Shown: positions 18,385 to 25,982 of the stretch, piece after piece
Position numbering within the stretch: the stretch's first letter is position 1
Layout of the letters: each line of letters starts with the position of its first letter
DNA from: Streptosporangiales bacterium
Lineage (GTDB): Bacteria; Actinomycetota; Actinomycetes; Streptosporangiales; WHSR01
Assembly: GCA_009379995.1 (NCBI GenBank)
Contig: WHSR01000045.1
Coordinates: 1-41,344, forward strand
Direction of reading: 5' to 3'
Length of the DNA stretch: 41,344 nucleotides
The notes under the pieces: generated by a model
Seen by the model: only the letters and a program-made list of their open reading frames with translations
Database searches by the model: none
Told to the model about the DNA's origin: nothing
Position numbers and translations under genes: made by a program

Positions 18385-19280
18385 CCGGTGGCGCGGTACC
18401 GGTCGACGGCCTCGCGGACGCCCGGCGCGACCTCCTCGGCGAAGCGGCGGAGCTGCCGGGTCGGATCGCCGTCGGGGCCGAACACGAAGCTGTCCATGCC
18501 GTATTCGGTGGCGAGCGCGGTGAGCTGGTCGATCCACTGCTCCGGCGGACCCTGCAGGAAGCCGTCGCTGCGCCCGTCGGTGATGACGCCCGAGACGTTG
18601 TACAGCCGCTGGATCGAGGACGGATCCCGGCCGGCGGACACGGCTGCCTCGTCGATACGGGCGTGCATGTCCGGCAACCGTTCCGGGGCCGCGTAGCCGA
18701 GAGAGGGCAGCCAGCCGTCCGCGACCCGGCCGATCAGGCCCAGCATCCGCGGTCCGTACGCGCCGATCCAGATTCCGATCGGGTGGGCCGGAGCCGGCCC
18801 CGGGTGGACACCGGCGAGCCGGTAGTGGGCCCCCTCGAACCGCACAGCCCGCTGCGTCGACCACATCAGCCGGATCACCTGCACGGCCTCCTCCAGTGCC
18901 GCGACCGCCTCGCCCGGTGTACGTACCGGGCCGTCCATCGCCCTGATCGCCTCCCAGAACGCACCCGCGCCCAGGCCGAGCTCCACCCGCCCGCCGCTGA
19001 TCAGGTCCAGGCTGGCCGCGGCCTTGGCCAGCACAGCGGGCGGACGCAGCGGCAGGTTCGCGACGTCGGGGAAGACATGGATCCGCTCGGTGCCCGCGGC
19101 GATGGTCGCCAGCAGCGTCCAGGTGTCGACGTACCTGGCCTGATAGGGATGATCTTGAACACCGACGAGCTCCAGCCCGGCCTCGTCGGCGACCCGGACC
19201 GTGCCCAGCACCTCCGTCAGGGCATCGGCCTGCGGCACAGGAAACACCCCGAACCGCAACTGACGACGGTAGTCGATCAT
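18381..19280 (-). CDS. LLM class flavin (FMN/F420)-dependent oxidoreductase
   Basis: A 299-residue luciferase-like monooxygenase-fold protein: LRFGVFPVP at the first strand, LVGVQDHPYQARYVDTWTLLATIAAGTERIHV, and the signature LDLISGGRVELGLGAGAF typical of F420- or FMN-dependent LLM enzymes. In actinobacteria such proteins mostly use F420, but the cofactor cannot be fixed from sequence. Substrate unknown. Its ATG (19280) overlaps the stop of the upstream membrane-protein gene as ATGA, so the two form a translationally coupled pair. Confidence 0.9.
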   Translation of the reverse strand: MIDYRRQLRFGVFPVPQADALTEVLGTVRVADEAGLELVGVQDHPYQARYVDTWTLLATIAAGTERIHVFPDVANLPLRPPAVLAKAAASLDLISGGRVELGLGAGAFWEAIRAMDGPVRTPGEAVAALEEAVQVIRLMWSTQRAVRFEGAHYRLAGVHPGPAPAHPIGIWIGAYGPRMLGLIGRVADGWLPSLGYAAPERLPDMHARIDEAAVSAGRDPSSIQRLYNVSGVITDGRSDGFLQGPPEQWIDQLTALATEYGMDSFVFGPDGDPTRQLRRFAEEVAPGVREAVDRYRATG

Positions 19281-20101
19281 CGTGACAGCGCTCCATGGTT
19301 ACCGAGAAAGCGAAAGATTCCGTAGCCAATGACCATGCCCAGCAGCAGAAACGCGATGGCGCCGACGGGTTGACCCTTCGGGAAGAAATAGGCGCCGAGC
19401 ACGACGAATGGCCAGAGGAACACCAGCCCGACGAGGGCGGTCGGCCTCGGGAGCAGACCACGTCTCGCCGCACGCCTGCGGAACCCGAGGCGCACGCCCG
19501 ACGGCAGGTTGACGCGCTCCTTCGGCTCGTATCCGTGCTGTCGGGCGATCTCCTCGGTCCGCACCAGCGAGACCCGGTACCCCTGAAGATCGACCTTGAT
19601 CGACGGCTCGCCCCTGCCGAACAGTCGCGCGATCTCGACCTCCTCCACCGCGACCGGAAGGGTGTTGGACCGGAAGGTCAGGGCGGCCCGGTACGACCTT
19701 TCTTTCCTCGCGAACCGGTAACCGAACCTTCCGGCGATCTCCTCGATCCGCTCCCGCGACAGGCCGTAGTCACCCGGGCGGACCCGGACCGTCGCCGCGC
19801 CGATCCCGAACGCCTCCGCGAGCTCCGCCTCCTGGACGCCGGGCGGACGGGACCTGACGGCCAGCGAGCGGAGCGCATCCCACAGCGCGACGAGGAGCAG
19901 AACCGCGAACCCGACCACGCCGACCGCTGTCCACAGCAGGGCGACCGCCAGGAAGACCGGCACGCCGGTGATGACATCGACGGCTGCGTACGGGAAGAGC
20001 GCGAGCGCCACCACCATGAACGCGCCGACACGCTGCCCCCACCGGTCGACGGCGAGGCTGGTCCCGGCGCGCAACTCCACGGGCGGCTCCACGGTGGACA
20101 T
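19277..20101 (-). CDS. Membrane protein with an internally duplicated soluble module
   Basis: A 274-residue protein with hydrophobic segments at about 25-45, 48-72, 222-242 and 246-266, so probably two hairpins enclosing a soluble centre. That centre is a tandem duplication: residues 89-135 and 152-198 align without gaps at a 63-residue offset, sharing V-x-E-x-E-(L/I)-A, F-G, and R-x-x-E-E-I-A-x-x-x-G-Y. Each copy looks like a small alpha/beta or winged-helix-like unit. I do not recognise the family. It is coupled by an ATGA overlap to the LLM oxidoreductase, which may be a functional partner. Starts at ATG 20101. Confidence 0.78.
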   Translation of the reverse strand: MSTVEPPVELRAGTSLAVDRWGQRVGAFMVVALALFPYAAVDVITGVPVFLAVALLWTAVGVVGFAVLLLVALWDALRSLAVRSRPPGVQEAELAEAFGIGAATVRVRPGDYGLSRERIEEIAGRFGYRFARKERSYRAALTFRSNTLPVAVEEVEIARLFGRGEPSIKVDLQGYRVSLVRTEEIARQHGYEPKERVNLPSGVRLGFRRRAARRGLLPRPTALVGLVFLWPFVVLGAYFFPKGQPVGAIAFLLLGMVIGYGIFRFLGNHGALSR

Positions 20102-20183
20102 GTCGGCCTCCAGTAGTACAACGCACCATGCGGACGGTTCGTTATCGCCGACCTCGTGCGGCTCGCGGGGGCGAGGGGACTGC

Positions 20184-20933
20184 TCACAGCGTCACGGCCA
20201 GGCCGTCCGCTGCGCAGACCAGGTCGGCGCTCTCCGTACCCAGGTCGCCGATGTGCGCAAGCATCTCCGGGCCCATGTGGGTAAGCACGATCCGCCGGCA
20301 GCCGAGTCGGTGCCGCTCCGCCGCAAGGCTCTGGTAGTCGAGGTGGTACGGAATCCGCTTGGCGAAGAAGTACGCCTCGCACACGAAGAGATCGGCACCC
20401 TCCGCCACGTCCACCAGGCTCTCGGTCCATGCCGTGTCGCCGGAGTAGGCCAGCACCTTGCCGCCGTAGCCGACGCGCAGCGCGTACGCCGGGGCTCCGC
20501 TCGCGTGATCGACGGGGAACGCCGTCACCGTCGCTGGACCCACCGAAACGGCCCGCTCCGCGGGCAACTCGACGAACTCCACCTCGAACCGCCGCCGGAC
20601 CTGCGAGGAACCGGGAAAGAAGACCTCCATCGCCTCCCGTACCCGCTCGGCGATCCCAGGCGGACCCGCGACGACAAGGGGGCGCTCGCGGCGGCTGAAC
20701 TGCCCGTCGAGCACCAGGAACGGGATGCCGCCGAAGTGGTCGCCGTGCAGGCGGCTGACCAGCACCCAGCCGACCTCGGCCGGGTCGACACCGGCCCGCT
20801 TCATAGCGACCAGCGAGGTCGCACCGCAGTCGAGGAGCAGATCACCCGCCGAACCCCGCAGGTGCATGCAGGCCTGGAACCGCCCGCCGCTCCCGAACGC
20901 GTCACCCGACCCGAGAAACCGCATCTCCACCAT
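20184..20933 (-). CDS. MBL-fold metallo-hydrolase-like protein with altered metal motif
   Basis: About 249 residues of the RNase Z/ElaC-like branch of metallo-beta-lactamase-fold proteins: MRFLGSGDAFGSGGRFQ at the start, LLLDCGATS, then the metal loop, VDHASGAPAYAL, YSGDTAWTE and VLTHMGPEM. The usual HxHxDH appears as R-L-H-G-D-H (Arg61, His63, Asp65, His66), so the first zinc ligand is Arg (codon CGC at 20751-20753; CAC needs one base change). The remaining ligands are present. It may bind one metal only or have changed activity. Start ATG 20933 is likely; the frame opens at 20963 inside the upstream repeat region. Confidence 0.85.
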   Translation of the reverse strand: MVEMRFLGSGDAFGSGGRFQACMHLRGSAGDLLLDCGATSLVAMKRAGVDPAEVGWVLVSRLHGDHFGGIPFLVLDGQFSRRERPLVVAGPPGIAERVREAMEVFFPGSSQVRRRFEVEFVELPAERAVSVGPATVTAFPVDHASGAPAYALRVGYGGKVLAYSGDTAWTESLVDVAEGADLFVCEAYFFAKRIPYHLDYQSLAAERHRLGCRRIVLTHMGPEMLAHIGDLGTESADLVCAADGLAVTL

Positions 20934-20963
20934 GGATGCCAACCTAGACACCGCCGAGATCAC

Positions 20964-21032
20964 GCCGCCGAGATCTATGTTGCGGGGGGTCAGAATCGGG
21001 CAAAACGGTCCCGCGACACAGATCTCGGCGGC
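20964..21032. repeat. Family B dispersed palindromic element, copy 1
   Basis: Arms 20964-20986 and 21010-21032 are complementary at 21 of 23 positions (outer arm GCCGCCGAGATC). The centre contains TCAGAATCGGGCAAAAC. The same arms and centre recur at 36811-36875. It lies between the divergent MBL gene and glgB. A partial extra copy of CGCCGAGATC sits at 20952-20961. Confidence 0.85.
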
Positions 21033-21121
21033 ATAGCCGGCGATGCGACAGAATCCACCGGGTAGGACCGAACCATAGACGCCGAGCGTTCCGGGCAGCG
21101 GACGGAAGGAGCGAAGGCCAG

Positions 21122-23308
21122 ATGGGAGGAGGCGTTAGCCTCGAGGAGCTCGATCGGCTAGTCCGCGGCGCTCATCACGACCCGCACGCGATCCTCGGCG
21201 CGCATCCCGGGTCCGACGGCGTCACCGTGCGGACGCTGCGCCCGTGGGCGCGCTCGGTCGACGTGGTCCTCGCCGACGGCCAGCGGTTCGCGCTGAAGCA
21301 CGAGCACGAGGGTGTCTTCGCCGCCCTGCTGCCAGTCGACGCGACGCCGGACTACCGGCTCGCCGTTGCCTACGACGGCGAGCCCCGTCTGGCGGACGAC
21401 CCGTACCGCTTCTGGCCCACCCTGGGCGAGGTCGACCTGCACCTCATCGGCGAGGGCCGGCACGAGGAGCTGTGGCGCGTCCTCGGCGCGCACGAACGCA
21501 GGTATGACACGCCGGCGGGCCCGGTGACCGGCACGTCGTTCGCGGTGTGGGCGCCGAGCGCCCGTGGGGTGCGGGTCGTCGGCGACTTCAACCACTGGGA
21601 CGGCCGTGGTCACCCCATGCGGTCGATGGGCGTCAGCGGGGTGTGGGAGCTCTTCGTCCCGGGCGTTGCGGCAGGTGCCCGATACAAGTACGACGTCCTC
21701 GGCGCCGACGGGACCTGGCGGCACAAGGCAGACCCGCTGGCCTTCGCGACCGAGCACCCCCCGGCGACGGCCTCGGTGGTCCACACGTCCCAGTACGTCT
21801 GGGGCGACGAGGACTGGATGGCGCGCCGCGCCGAGCTGGACTGGACGGCCGAGCCGATGAGCGTCTACGAGGTCCACCTCGGCTCGTGGCGCCGTGGCCC
21901 AGCTGGATCGCGCGGCTACCGGGAGCTGGCCGACGAGCTGGTCGGCTACGTCACCGAGCTGGGCTTCACCCACGTGGAGTTCCTGCCCGTCATGGAGCAC
22001 CCGTTCGGCGGGTCGTGGGGCTACCAGGTGTCCTCGTACTTCGCACCCTCTTCGCGCTTTGGCTCCCCGGACGACTTCCGCCATCTGGTCGACCGGCTAC
22101 ACCGGGCCGGCATCGGAGTGATCGTCGACTGGGTTCCCGCGCATTTCCCCAAGGACGAATGGGCGCTGGGCCGATTCGACGGGACGCCGCTGTACGAGCA
22201 CCCCGACCCGCGACGCGGCGAGCACCCGGACTGGGGCACCTACGTCTTCGACTACGGCCGGGCGGAGGTGCGCAACTTCCTGGTGGCCAGCGCCCTCTAC
22301 TGGCTCGAGGAGTTCCACGTGGACGGGCTGCGGGTGGACGCCGTGGCGTCCATGCTCTACCTGGACTACTCGCGCGAGGGCGGGGAATGGCTGCCCAACG
22401 TCTACGGCGGCCGGGAAAACCTGGACGCGGTGGCGTTCCTGCGGGAGACGAACGCCACCTGTTACCGGCGGGCACCGGGCATCATCATGGTCGCCGAGGA
22501 GTCCACGGCCTGGCCGGGCGTCTCCCGCCCCGTCCACCTCGGCGGTCTCGGTTTCGGGTTCAAGTGGAACATGGGGTGGATGCACGACACCCTGTCGTAC
22601 CTGTCGCACGACCCGCTCTTTCGGCAGTACCACCACCACGAGATGACGTTCTCGATGGTGTACGTCTACTCGGAGAACTACGTGCTGCCGCTGTCACACG
22701 ACGAGGTGGTGCACGGCAAGGGCTCGCTGCTCGGCAAGATGCCCGGCGACGCCTGGCAGCAGTTCGCCAACCTGCGGGCGCTGTTCGCCTACATGTGGGC
22801 CCACCCGGGCAAGCAACTGCTGTTCATGGGCGGGGAGTTCGGCCAGGGCGCCGAGTGGTCGGAGACCCACGGCCTCGACTGGTCGCTGCTCGACCACGGC
22901 CTGCACGCCGGTGTGCGACGGCTCGTCCAAGACCTCAACGCCGCCTACCGGTCGACGCCGACGCTGTGGACGCAGGACCACGAGCCGGCCGGGTTCGCCT
23001 GGATCGACGCGAACGACGCGGCGAACAACGTGTTTTCGTTCCTGCGGTGGGGCAGAGACGGGTCGGTGCTGGCGTGCGTCGCCAACTTCGCCGGAGCCCC
23101 CCACGAGGGCTACCGGCTGGGTCTGCCCTTCCCTGGCGAGTGGCGAGAGGTGATCAACACCGACGCCGGCGAGTACGGCGGCAGCGGCGTCGGCAACCTC
23201 GGACTGGTTCAGGCACACCCAGAGCCCCGGCACGGGCAGCCGGCCTCGACGACGCTACGGGTTCCGCCGCTCGGCACTCTGTGGCTCGCGCCCCTTTCTC
23301 GGTCGTGA
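21122..23308 (+). CDS. glgB: 1,4-alpha-glucan branching enzyme
   Basis: A 728-residue GH13 branching enzyme that introduces alpha-1,6 branches into glycogen. It has an N-terminal CBM48 region in two parts ([42 protein letters not shown]) and then the barrel, with nucleophile Asp406 ([13 protein letters not shown]) and acid/base Glu459 (MVAEESTAW), plus [15 protein letters not shown]. Start ATG 21122 with GGAAGGAG upstream. It supplies branching for the GlgE route encoded at 7476-12517 but is separated from it by 8.6 kb. The last codons (CGG TCG TGA) lie inside the family A palindromic element, so the stop codon belongs to the repeat. Confidence 0.96.
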   Translation: MGGGVSLEELDRLVRGAHHDPHAILGAHPGSDGVTVRTLRPWARSVDVVLADGQRFALKHEHEGVFAALLPVDATPDYRLAVAYDGEPRLADDPYRFWPTLGEVDLHLIGEGRHEELWRVLGAHERRYDTPAGPVTGTSFAVWAPSARGVRVVGDFNHWDGRGHPMRSMGVSGVWELFVPGVAAGARYKYDVLGADGTWRHKADPLAFATEHPPATASVVHTSQYVWGDEDWMARRAELDWTAEPMSVYEVHLGSWRRGPAGSRGYRELADELVGYVTELGFTHVEFLPVMEHPFGGSWGYQVSSYFAPSSRFGSPDDFRHLVDRLHRAGIGVIVDWVPAHFPKDEWALGRFDGTPLYEHPDPRRGEHPDWGTYVFDYGRAEVRNFLVASALYWLEEFHVDGLRVDAVASMLYLDYSREGGEWLPNVYGGRENLDAVAFLRETNATCYRRAPGIIMVAEESTAWPGVSRPVHLGGLGFGFKWNMGWMHDTLSYLSHDPLFRQYHHHEMTFSMVYVYSENYVLPLSHDEVVHGKGSLLGKMPGDAWQQFANLRALFAYMWAHPGKQLLFMGGEFGQGAEWSETHGLDWSLLDHGLHAGVRRLVQDLNAAYRSTPTLWTQDHEPAGFAWIDANDAANNVFSFLRWGRDGSVLACVANFAGAPHEGYRLGLPFPGEWREVINTDAGEYGGSGVGNLGLVQAHPEPRHGQPASTTLRVPPLGTLWLAPLSRS

Positions 23309-23358
23309 TCTTGCAGAAATTCAACTCAAGGAGTTTGAATTTCTGCAAGATCACGACC
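23301..23358. repeat. Family A palindromic element, copy 1 (likely bidirectional terminator of glgB and rskA)
   Basis: Perfect 24-bp arms (23301-23324 and 23335-23358) around a 10-base centre, CTCAAGGAGT, which can add three more pairs. The outer 18 bases GTCGTGATCTTGCAGAAA are shared with the copy at 27683; the inner part is ATTCAA here. It fills the gap between convergent glgB and the anti-sigma gene and contributes the glgB TGA. It is followed by ACCAAAAGAGG. Confidence 0.9.
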
Positions 23359-23373
23359 AAAAGAGGGAAGTGA

Positions 23374-24138
23374 TCACGAGACGGTGCCGAGGGCGACCGG
23401 CTCGGACGGGGCAGCGGGGGGTTCGCGGCCGGTCTCGTGGCTGACCGCCAGCCATTCGGTCGTGCCGAGCGGGTCGGTCAGCCGGCCGGCATCGATGACC
23501 GCGACGCCGTCGCGGGTGACGTCGAAGGCGGCGACCGGGCTCGGATCGGCGGCGCCGGTCTTCTGCCACAACACGTACGTGGTGCCGGTGGTGTCGTTGG
23601 GTGGTAGGCCGTCGGCGACGAGCGAGACTTCGCGGCCGCGGACCAGGGCGGTGACCGGCACCTGCCCGCCCTTGGCCGCGGCCAACGGAATGGCGCGGCA
23701 TCCGGGCTGCTCGACGCAGGCCATCACCCTTTCGGCGGCGGCCAGCCGGTGCTCCTGACCGCGGTCCTGCAGCTGCAACGCGACGTTCCAGACGCCGAGG
23801 ACGACGATCAGCACGACCGCAGCGACGACCGCGACGGCCGCGTATCGAGACCGGCGGGTCTCCCGCCGGCGGGGCTGCCGTGGTGACGGCGGGAGACCCG
23901 CCCGCGGGGTCGCGGCGGCCACGATCGCGTCCCGCAGCGAGGCGGGTGGCTCGACGGCCGGGGCGGTGCTCGCCAGCCCGGCCATCACCTCCCTGGCGTC
24001 GGCGATCAGCTCTGCGCACACCTCGCACCCCGGAAGATGGCCCAGGAACGCCTCCTCGTCGGCGGGTTCGAGCGCCGACAGGGCGTAGCCGGCGGCGAGC
24101 TCCTCCCACCGGGTGTGATCGTCGCGGGCCGCGGTCAC
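23374..24138 (-). CDS. RskA-like anti-sigma factor
   Basis: A 254-residue membrane anti-sigma factor. Residues 1-50 form the zinc anti-sigma domain with His34, Cys38 and Cys41 (GHLPGCEVCAEL). One transmembrane helix runs about 96-118, and the C-terminal half (RLAAAERVMACVEQPGCRAIPLAA to the end) is an extracytoplasmic RskA-type domain containing LWQKTG and AAFDVTRDG. It sequesters the sigma factor encoded just upstream until released by proteolysis. GTG 24138 overlaps the sigma stop as GTGA. In mycobacteria RskA controls SigK, whose regulon includes fasciclin-domain lipoproteins; a fasciclin gene lies 3 kb away here. Confidence 0.88.
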   Translation of the reverse strand: MTAARDDHTRWEELAAGYALSALEPADEEAFLGHLPGCEVCAELIADAREVMAGLASTAPAVEPPASLRDAIVAAATPRAGLPPSPRQPRRRETRRSRYAAVAVVAAVVLIVVLGVWNVALQLQDRGQEHRLAAAERVMACVEQPGCRAIPLAAAKGGQVPVTALVRGREVSLVADGLPPNDTTGTTYVLWQKTGAADPSPVAAFDVTRDGVAVIDAGRLTDPLGTTEWLAVSHETGREPPAAPSEPVALGTVS

Positions 24139-24788
24139 AGGACCTCTCCTCGTCCCGGGGGTCCGCCGGGCAGGCGGTCCTGCGTGGCCTGCAGCAGCTC
24201 GCGCAGGCGGCGCATGCCGGCGAGCATACGGGTCTTCACGGTGCCCAGGGGCGTGTCGGTGAGCGCCGCGATCTCGCGTTGGGTGTAACCGCCGAAGTAG
24301 GCGAGCAGCAGTGCCTCGCGCTGCGGCGCGGGGAGGGCCGCCAGCGCGGTACGCACCCGCTCGCCGCGCAGGCCCTCCCAAACCTGCTCGTCGAGCTCGG
24401 CCTGTTGGCCGGCTTCTCGTTCCAGCGCCGCGACGTCGATGGAGCGCCGACGCTGGCTTTCCTCCCGGCGCACCGCGTCCACGGCCTTGTGGTGGGTCAT
24501 CGCGAGCAGCCAGCTGGAGAAGCTGCCCCGCTGGGCGTCGAAGCGCGCGGGATCGCGCCACAGTGCCAAGAAGACCTCCTGAACGACCTCCTGGGCCAGC
24601 TCGTCGTCGCGGACGATACGCAGGGCGAGCGCGTACGCCGCCCGGCCGTACCGGTCGTAGAGGACCTCAAGGGCGTGTTCGTCGCCTGCGGTGACCATGG
24701 TGAAAAGCGCCGCGTCGCGGGCACAACTGTGCGGTTTGTCTGGCCGGAGGGCCGATCGCCCTCGCCCACCGCGAGAATCTTCACACAC
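24135..24788 (-). CDS. ECF sigma factor, SigK-like
   Basis: About 217 residues of ECF sigma type: region 2 (TAGDEHALEVLYDRYGRAAYALALRIVRD; AQEVVQEVFLALWRDPARFD; FSSWLLAMTHHKAVDAVRRE) and region 4 (LPAPQREALLLAYFGGYTQREIAALTDTPLGTVKTRMLAGMRRL). Pairing with an RskA-type anti-sigma factor supports SigK-like. The start is uncertain: GTG 24788 gives a 30-residue non-conserved leader, while ATG 24698 would trim the first helix of region 2. The likely regulon includes the nearby oxidoreductase and fasciclin genes, by analogy with mycobacterial SigK. Confidence 0.88.
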   Translation of the reverse strand: MCEDSRGGRGRSALRPDKPHSCARDAALFTMVTAGDEHALEVLYDRYGRAAYALALRIVRDDELAQEVVQEVFLALWRDPARFDAQRGSFSSWLLAMTHHKAVDAVRREESQRRRSIDVAALEREAGQQAELDEQVWEGLRGERVRTALAALPAPQREALLLAYFGGYTQREIAALTDTPLGTVKTRMLAGMRRLRELLQATQDRLPGGPPGRGEVL

Positions 24789-24790
24789 CT

Positions 24791-24818
24791 GGTTCGTTCA
24801 CAACCTCGGATCGGATGG
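24791..24818 (-). promoter_or_regulatory. Possible SigK-type promoter upstream of the sigma gene
   Basis: On the minus strand CCATCC (24818-24813), a 16-base spacer and CGAACC (24796-24791) resemble the mycobacterial SigK consensus (CCATCC and CCGAAT), which would mean autoregulation. The -10 is only 2 bases from the GTG at 24788, so either the start codon is further in or the site is fortuitous. Confidence 0.3.
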
Positions 24819-24843
24819 AATCCCGCGGTTCCCCGGCTGGCGG

Positions 24844-24886
24844 GCCCGCCCGGCCGCGCGCCGGGAGACCGCGCGACCGGGCGGGC
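24844..24886 (-). terminator. Strong GC hairpin downstream of the DUF4383 gene
   Basis: Left arm 24844-24860 and right arm 24870-24886 pair over 17 positions with one mismatch (GCCCGCCCGG-c-CGCGCG against CGCGCG-a-CCGGGCGGGC), with a 9-base loop. It lies between the DUF4383 stop (24928) and the sigma start, so it probably ends the DUF4383 transcript and insulates the sigma gene. Confidence 0.75.
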
Positions 24887-24927
24887 GCTGGCCGCGGCTC
24901 AGGTCGCGCGGGTCTCGGCGGGTCGCG

Positions 24928-25356
24928 CTAGACCTGGGCGCGGGTACGGACGCTTCGGTCGGCCGCCACGCCGACGCCGACCAGCAGCACGGCGCTGGCG
25001 AGGTGCAGGACGTTGTCCCAGCTGTTCAGGGCGAGCAGGTTCAGCGCGCTACCGATCACGAACAGCCCGGCGACGCCGACCAGGAGATAGACACCGCCGA
25101 CGAGCGTGTTGACGGCCTTCGCCGACGTCGTCCCGCGCAGCGCGGCACCCAGCAGCAGCGCGCCGACCAAGAGGTGGACGATGTTGTGCAGCGGGTTGAG
25201 CTCGAAGATGATCAGCTGCCGGCCCTCGGCGGCGGCGAAGCCCACCCCGATCGTGATGGCGAAGCCGACGGCGCCCACCAGTAGGTAGACGGCGCCGAGC
25301 ACGTATCCGACCCAGCGGTTCGCTGATTGGGTGGCAACGCCTGCGCTGCTAGTCAT
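24928..25356 (-). CDS. DUF4383 domain membrane protein
   Basis: A 142-residue integral membrane protein with four predicted helices (WVGYVLGAVYLLVGAVGFAI; NIVHLLVGALLLGAAL; VNTLVGGVYLLVGVAGLFVI; NVLHLASAVLLVGVGV). The paired N-P-L-H-N-I-V-H-L and D-N-V-L-H-L segments form an internal near-repeat typical of DUF4383. Start ATG 25356 has GGGAGGAAACG upstream. Function unknown. It lies between the sigma gene and the divergent oxidoreductase, a frequent setting for DUF4383 near stress-response genes. Confidence 0.88.
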   Translation of the reverse strand: MTSSAGVATQSANRWVGYVLGAVYLLVGAVGFAITIGVGFAAAEGRQLIIFELNPLHNIVHLLVGALLLGAALRGTTSAKAVNTLVGGVYLLVGVAGLFVIGSALNLLALNSWDNVLHLASAVLLVGVGVAADRSVRTRAQV

Positions 25357-25486
25357 CGTTTCCTCCCGGTACCGCTCTCGGGGGCGGCTTTCGCCCCAGC
25401 TGACGAAGCGGCCTACCCAGCGTTCGCACGACGCGGCGTTTCGGTTCGAAGCAATCCGAACGCCCGCGTCATCCGAATGAGCGGGC
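25357..25486. promoter_or_regulatory. Divergent promoter region DUF4383 / oxidoreductase with SigK-like site and inverted repeat
   Basis: CAATCC (25452-25457), a 16-base spacer and CGAATG (25474-25479) form a SigK-like candidate reading right, with the same spacing as the site upstream of the sigma gene. An inverted repeat CGCCCGC (25461-25467) / GCGGGCG (25481-25487) brackets the -10 and touches the GTG start at 25487. If used, the transcript would be almost leaderless. Confidence 0.35.
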
Positions 25487-25951
25487 GTGACGAGAGCTGC
25501 ACCGGACGACCGCGCCGTACCGCGCCGGCATCTCGCCCGAGGGAGCCTGTGCGGCCTGCTCGCGGCCGCGGCCGCCCTGGGCACCGCCGCTCCCCTGGCC
25601 GCCGCCACACGCCCGCGGGCCTTCCCGGTCATCGCGGTCGGCGAGGCGTTCATCGACCGGGTGCCGGAGCCTGTCAAGGACCTCGCCATCCGCGCCTTCG
25701 GCGAGAACGACAAGCTCGTCCTGGTCATCGGCATCGTCGTCGTGCTCGCGGTCGTCGCGGCCGGGCTCGGTATCGTCGGGCAGCGTCGCGCCGCCCTCGG
25801 GGTCGCCGGGTTCGTCGCGTTCGGCGTACTGGGCGCACTGGCCGCGGCGAGCCGCCCGGACGCCGGGCCCGTCGACGCAGCGCCTTCGCTGGTGGGGTCG
25901 GTGGTCGGCGATCGCGCTCGTCCCCCTCACTCGAGCCGCCACGCGGAGTGA
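25487..25951 (+). CDS. N-terminal membrane half of a frameshifted molybdopterin oxidoreductase
   Basis: Up to about residue 140 this reads as the membrane domain found at the N-terminus of actinobacterial sulfite-oxidase-type proteins: a first helix (LCGLLAAAAALGTAAPLAAA), the conserved FPVIAVGEAFIDRVPEPVKDLAIRAFGENDK, then helices KLVLVIGIVVVLAVVAAGL and GVAGFVAFGVLGALAAAS. After SLVGSVV the frame is lost and ends in low-quality residues (GDRARPPHSSRHAE). The third frame from 25908 continues in register as AIALVPLTRAATRSELGETG then RRAFLVL. One extra G near 25907 explains the break. Start GTG 25487. Confidence 0.7.
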   Translation: MTRAAPDDRAVPRRHLARGSLCGLLAAAAALGTAAPLAAATRPRAFPVIAVGEAFIDRVPEPVKDLAIRAFGENDKLVLVIGIVVVLAVVAAGLGIVGQRRAALGVAGFVAFGVLGALAAASRPDAGPVDAAPSLVGSVVGDRARPPHSSRHAE

Positions 25952-25982
25952 ACTCGGCGAGACGGGCCGCCGCGCTTTTCTC

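Noticed and set aside
25443..25460. T-arm-like GGTTCGAAGC followed by AATCC
   Set aside because: No acceptor, D or anticodon arms can be drawn around it; it lies in a promoter region.
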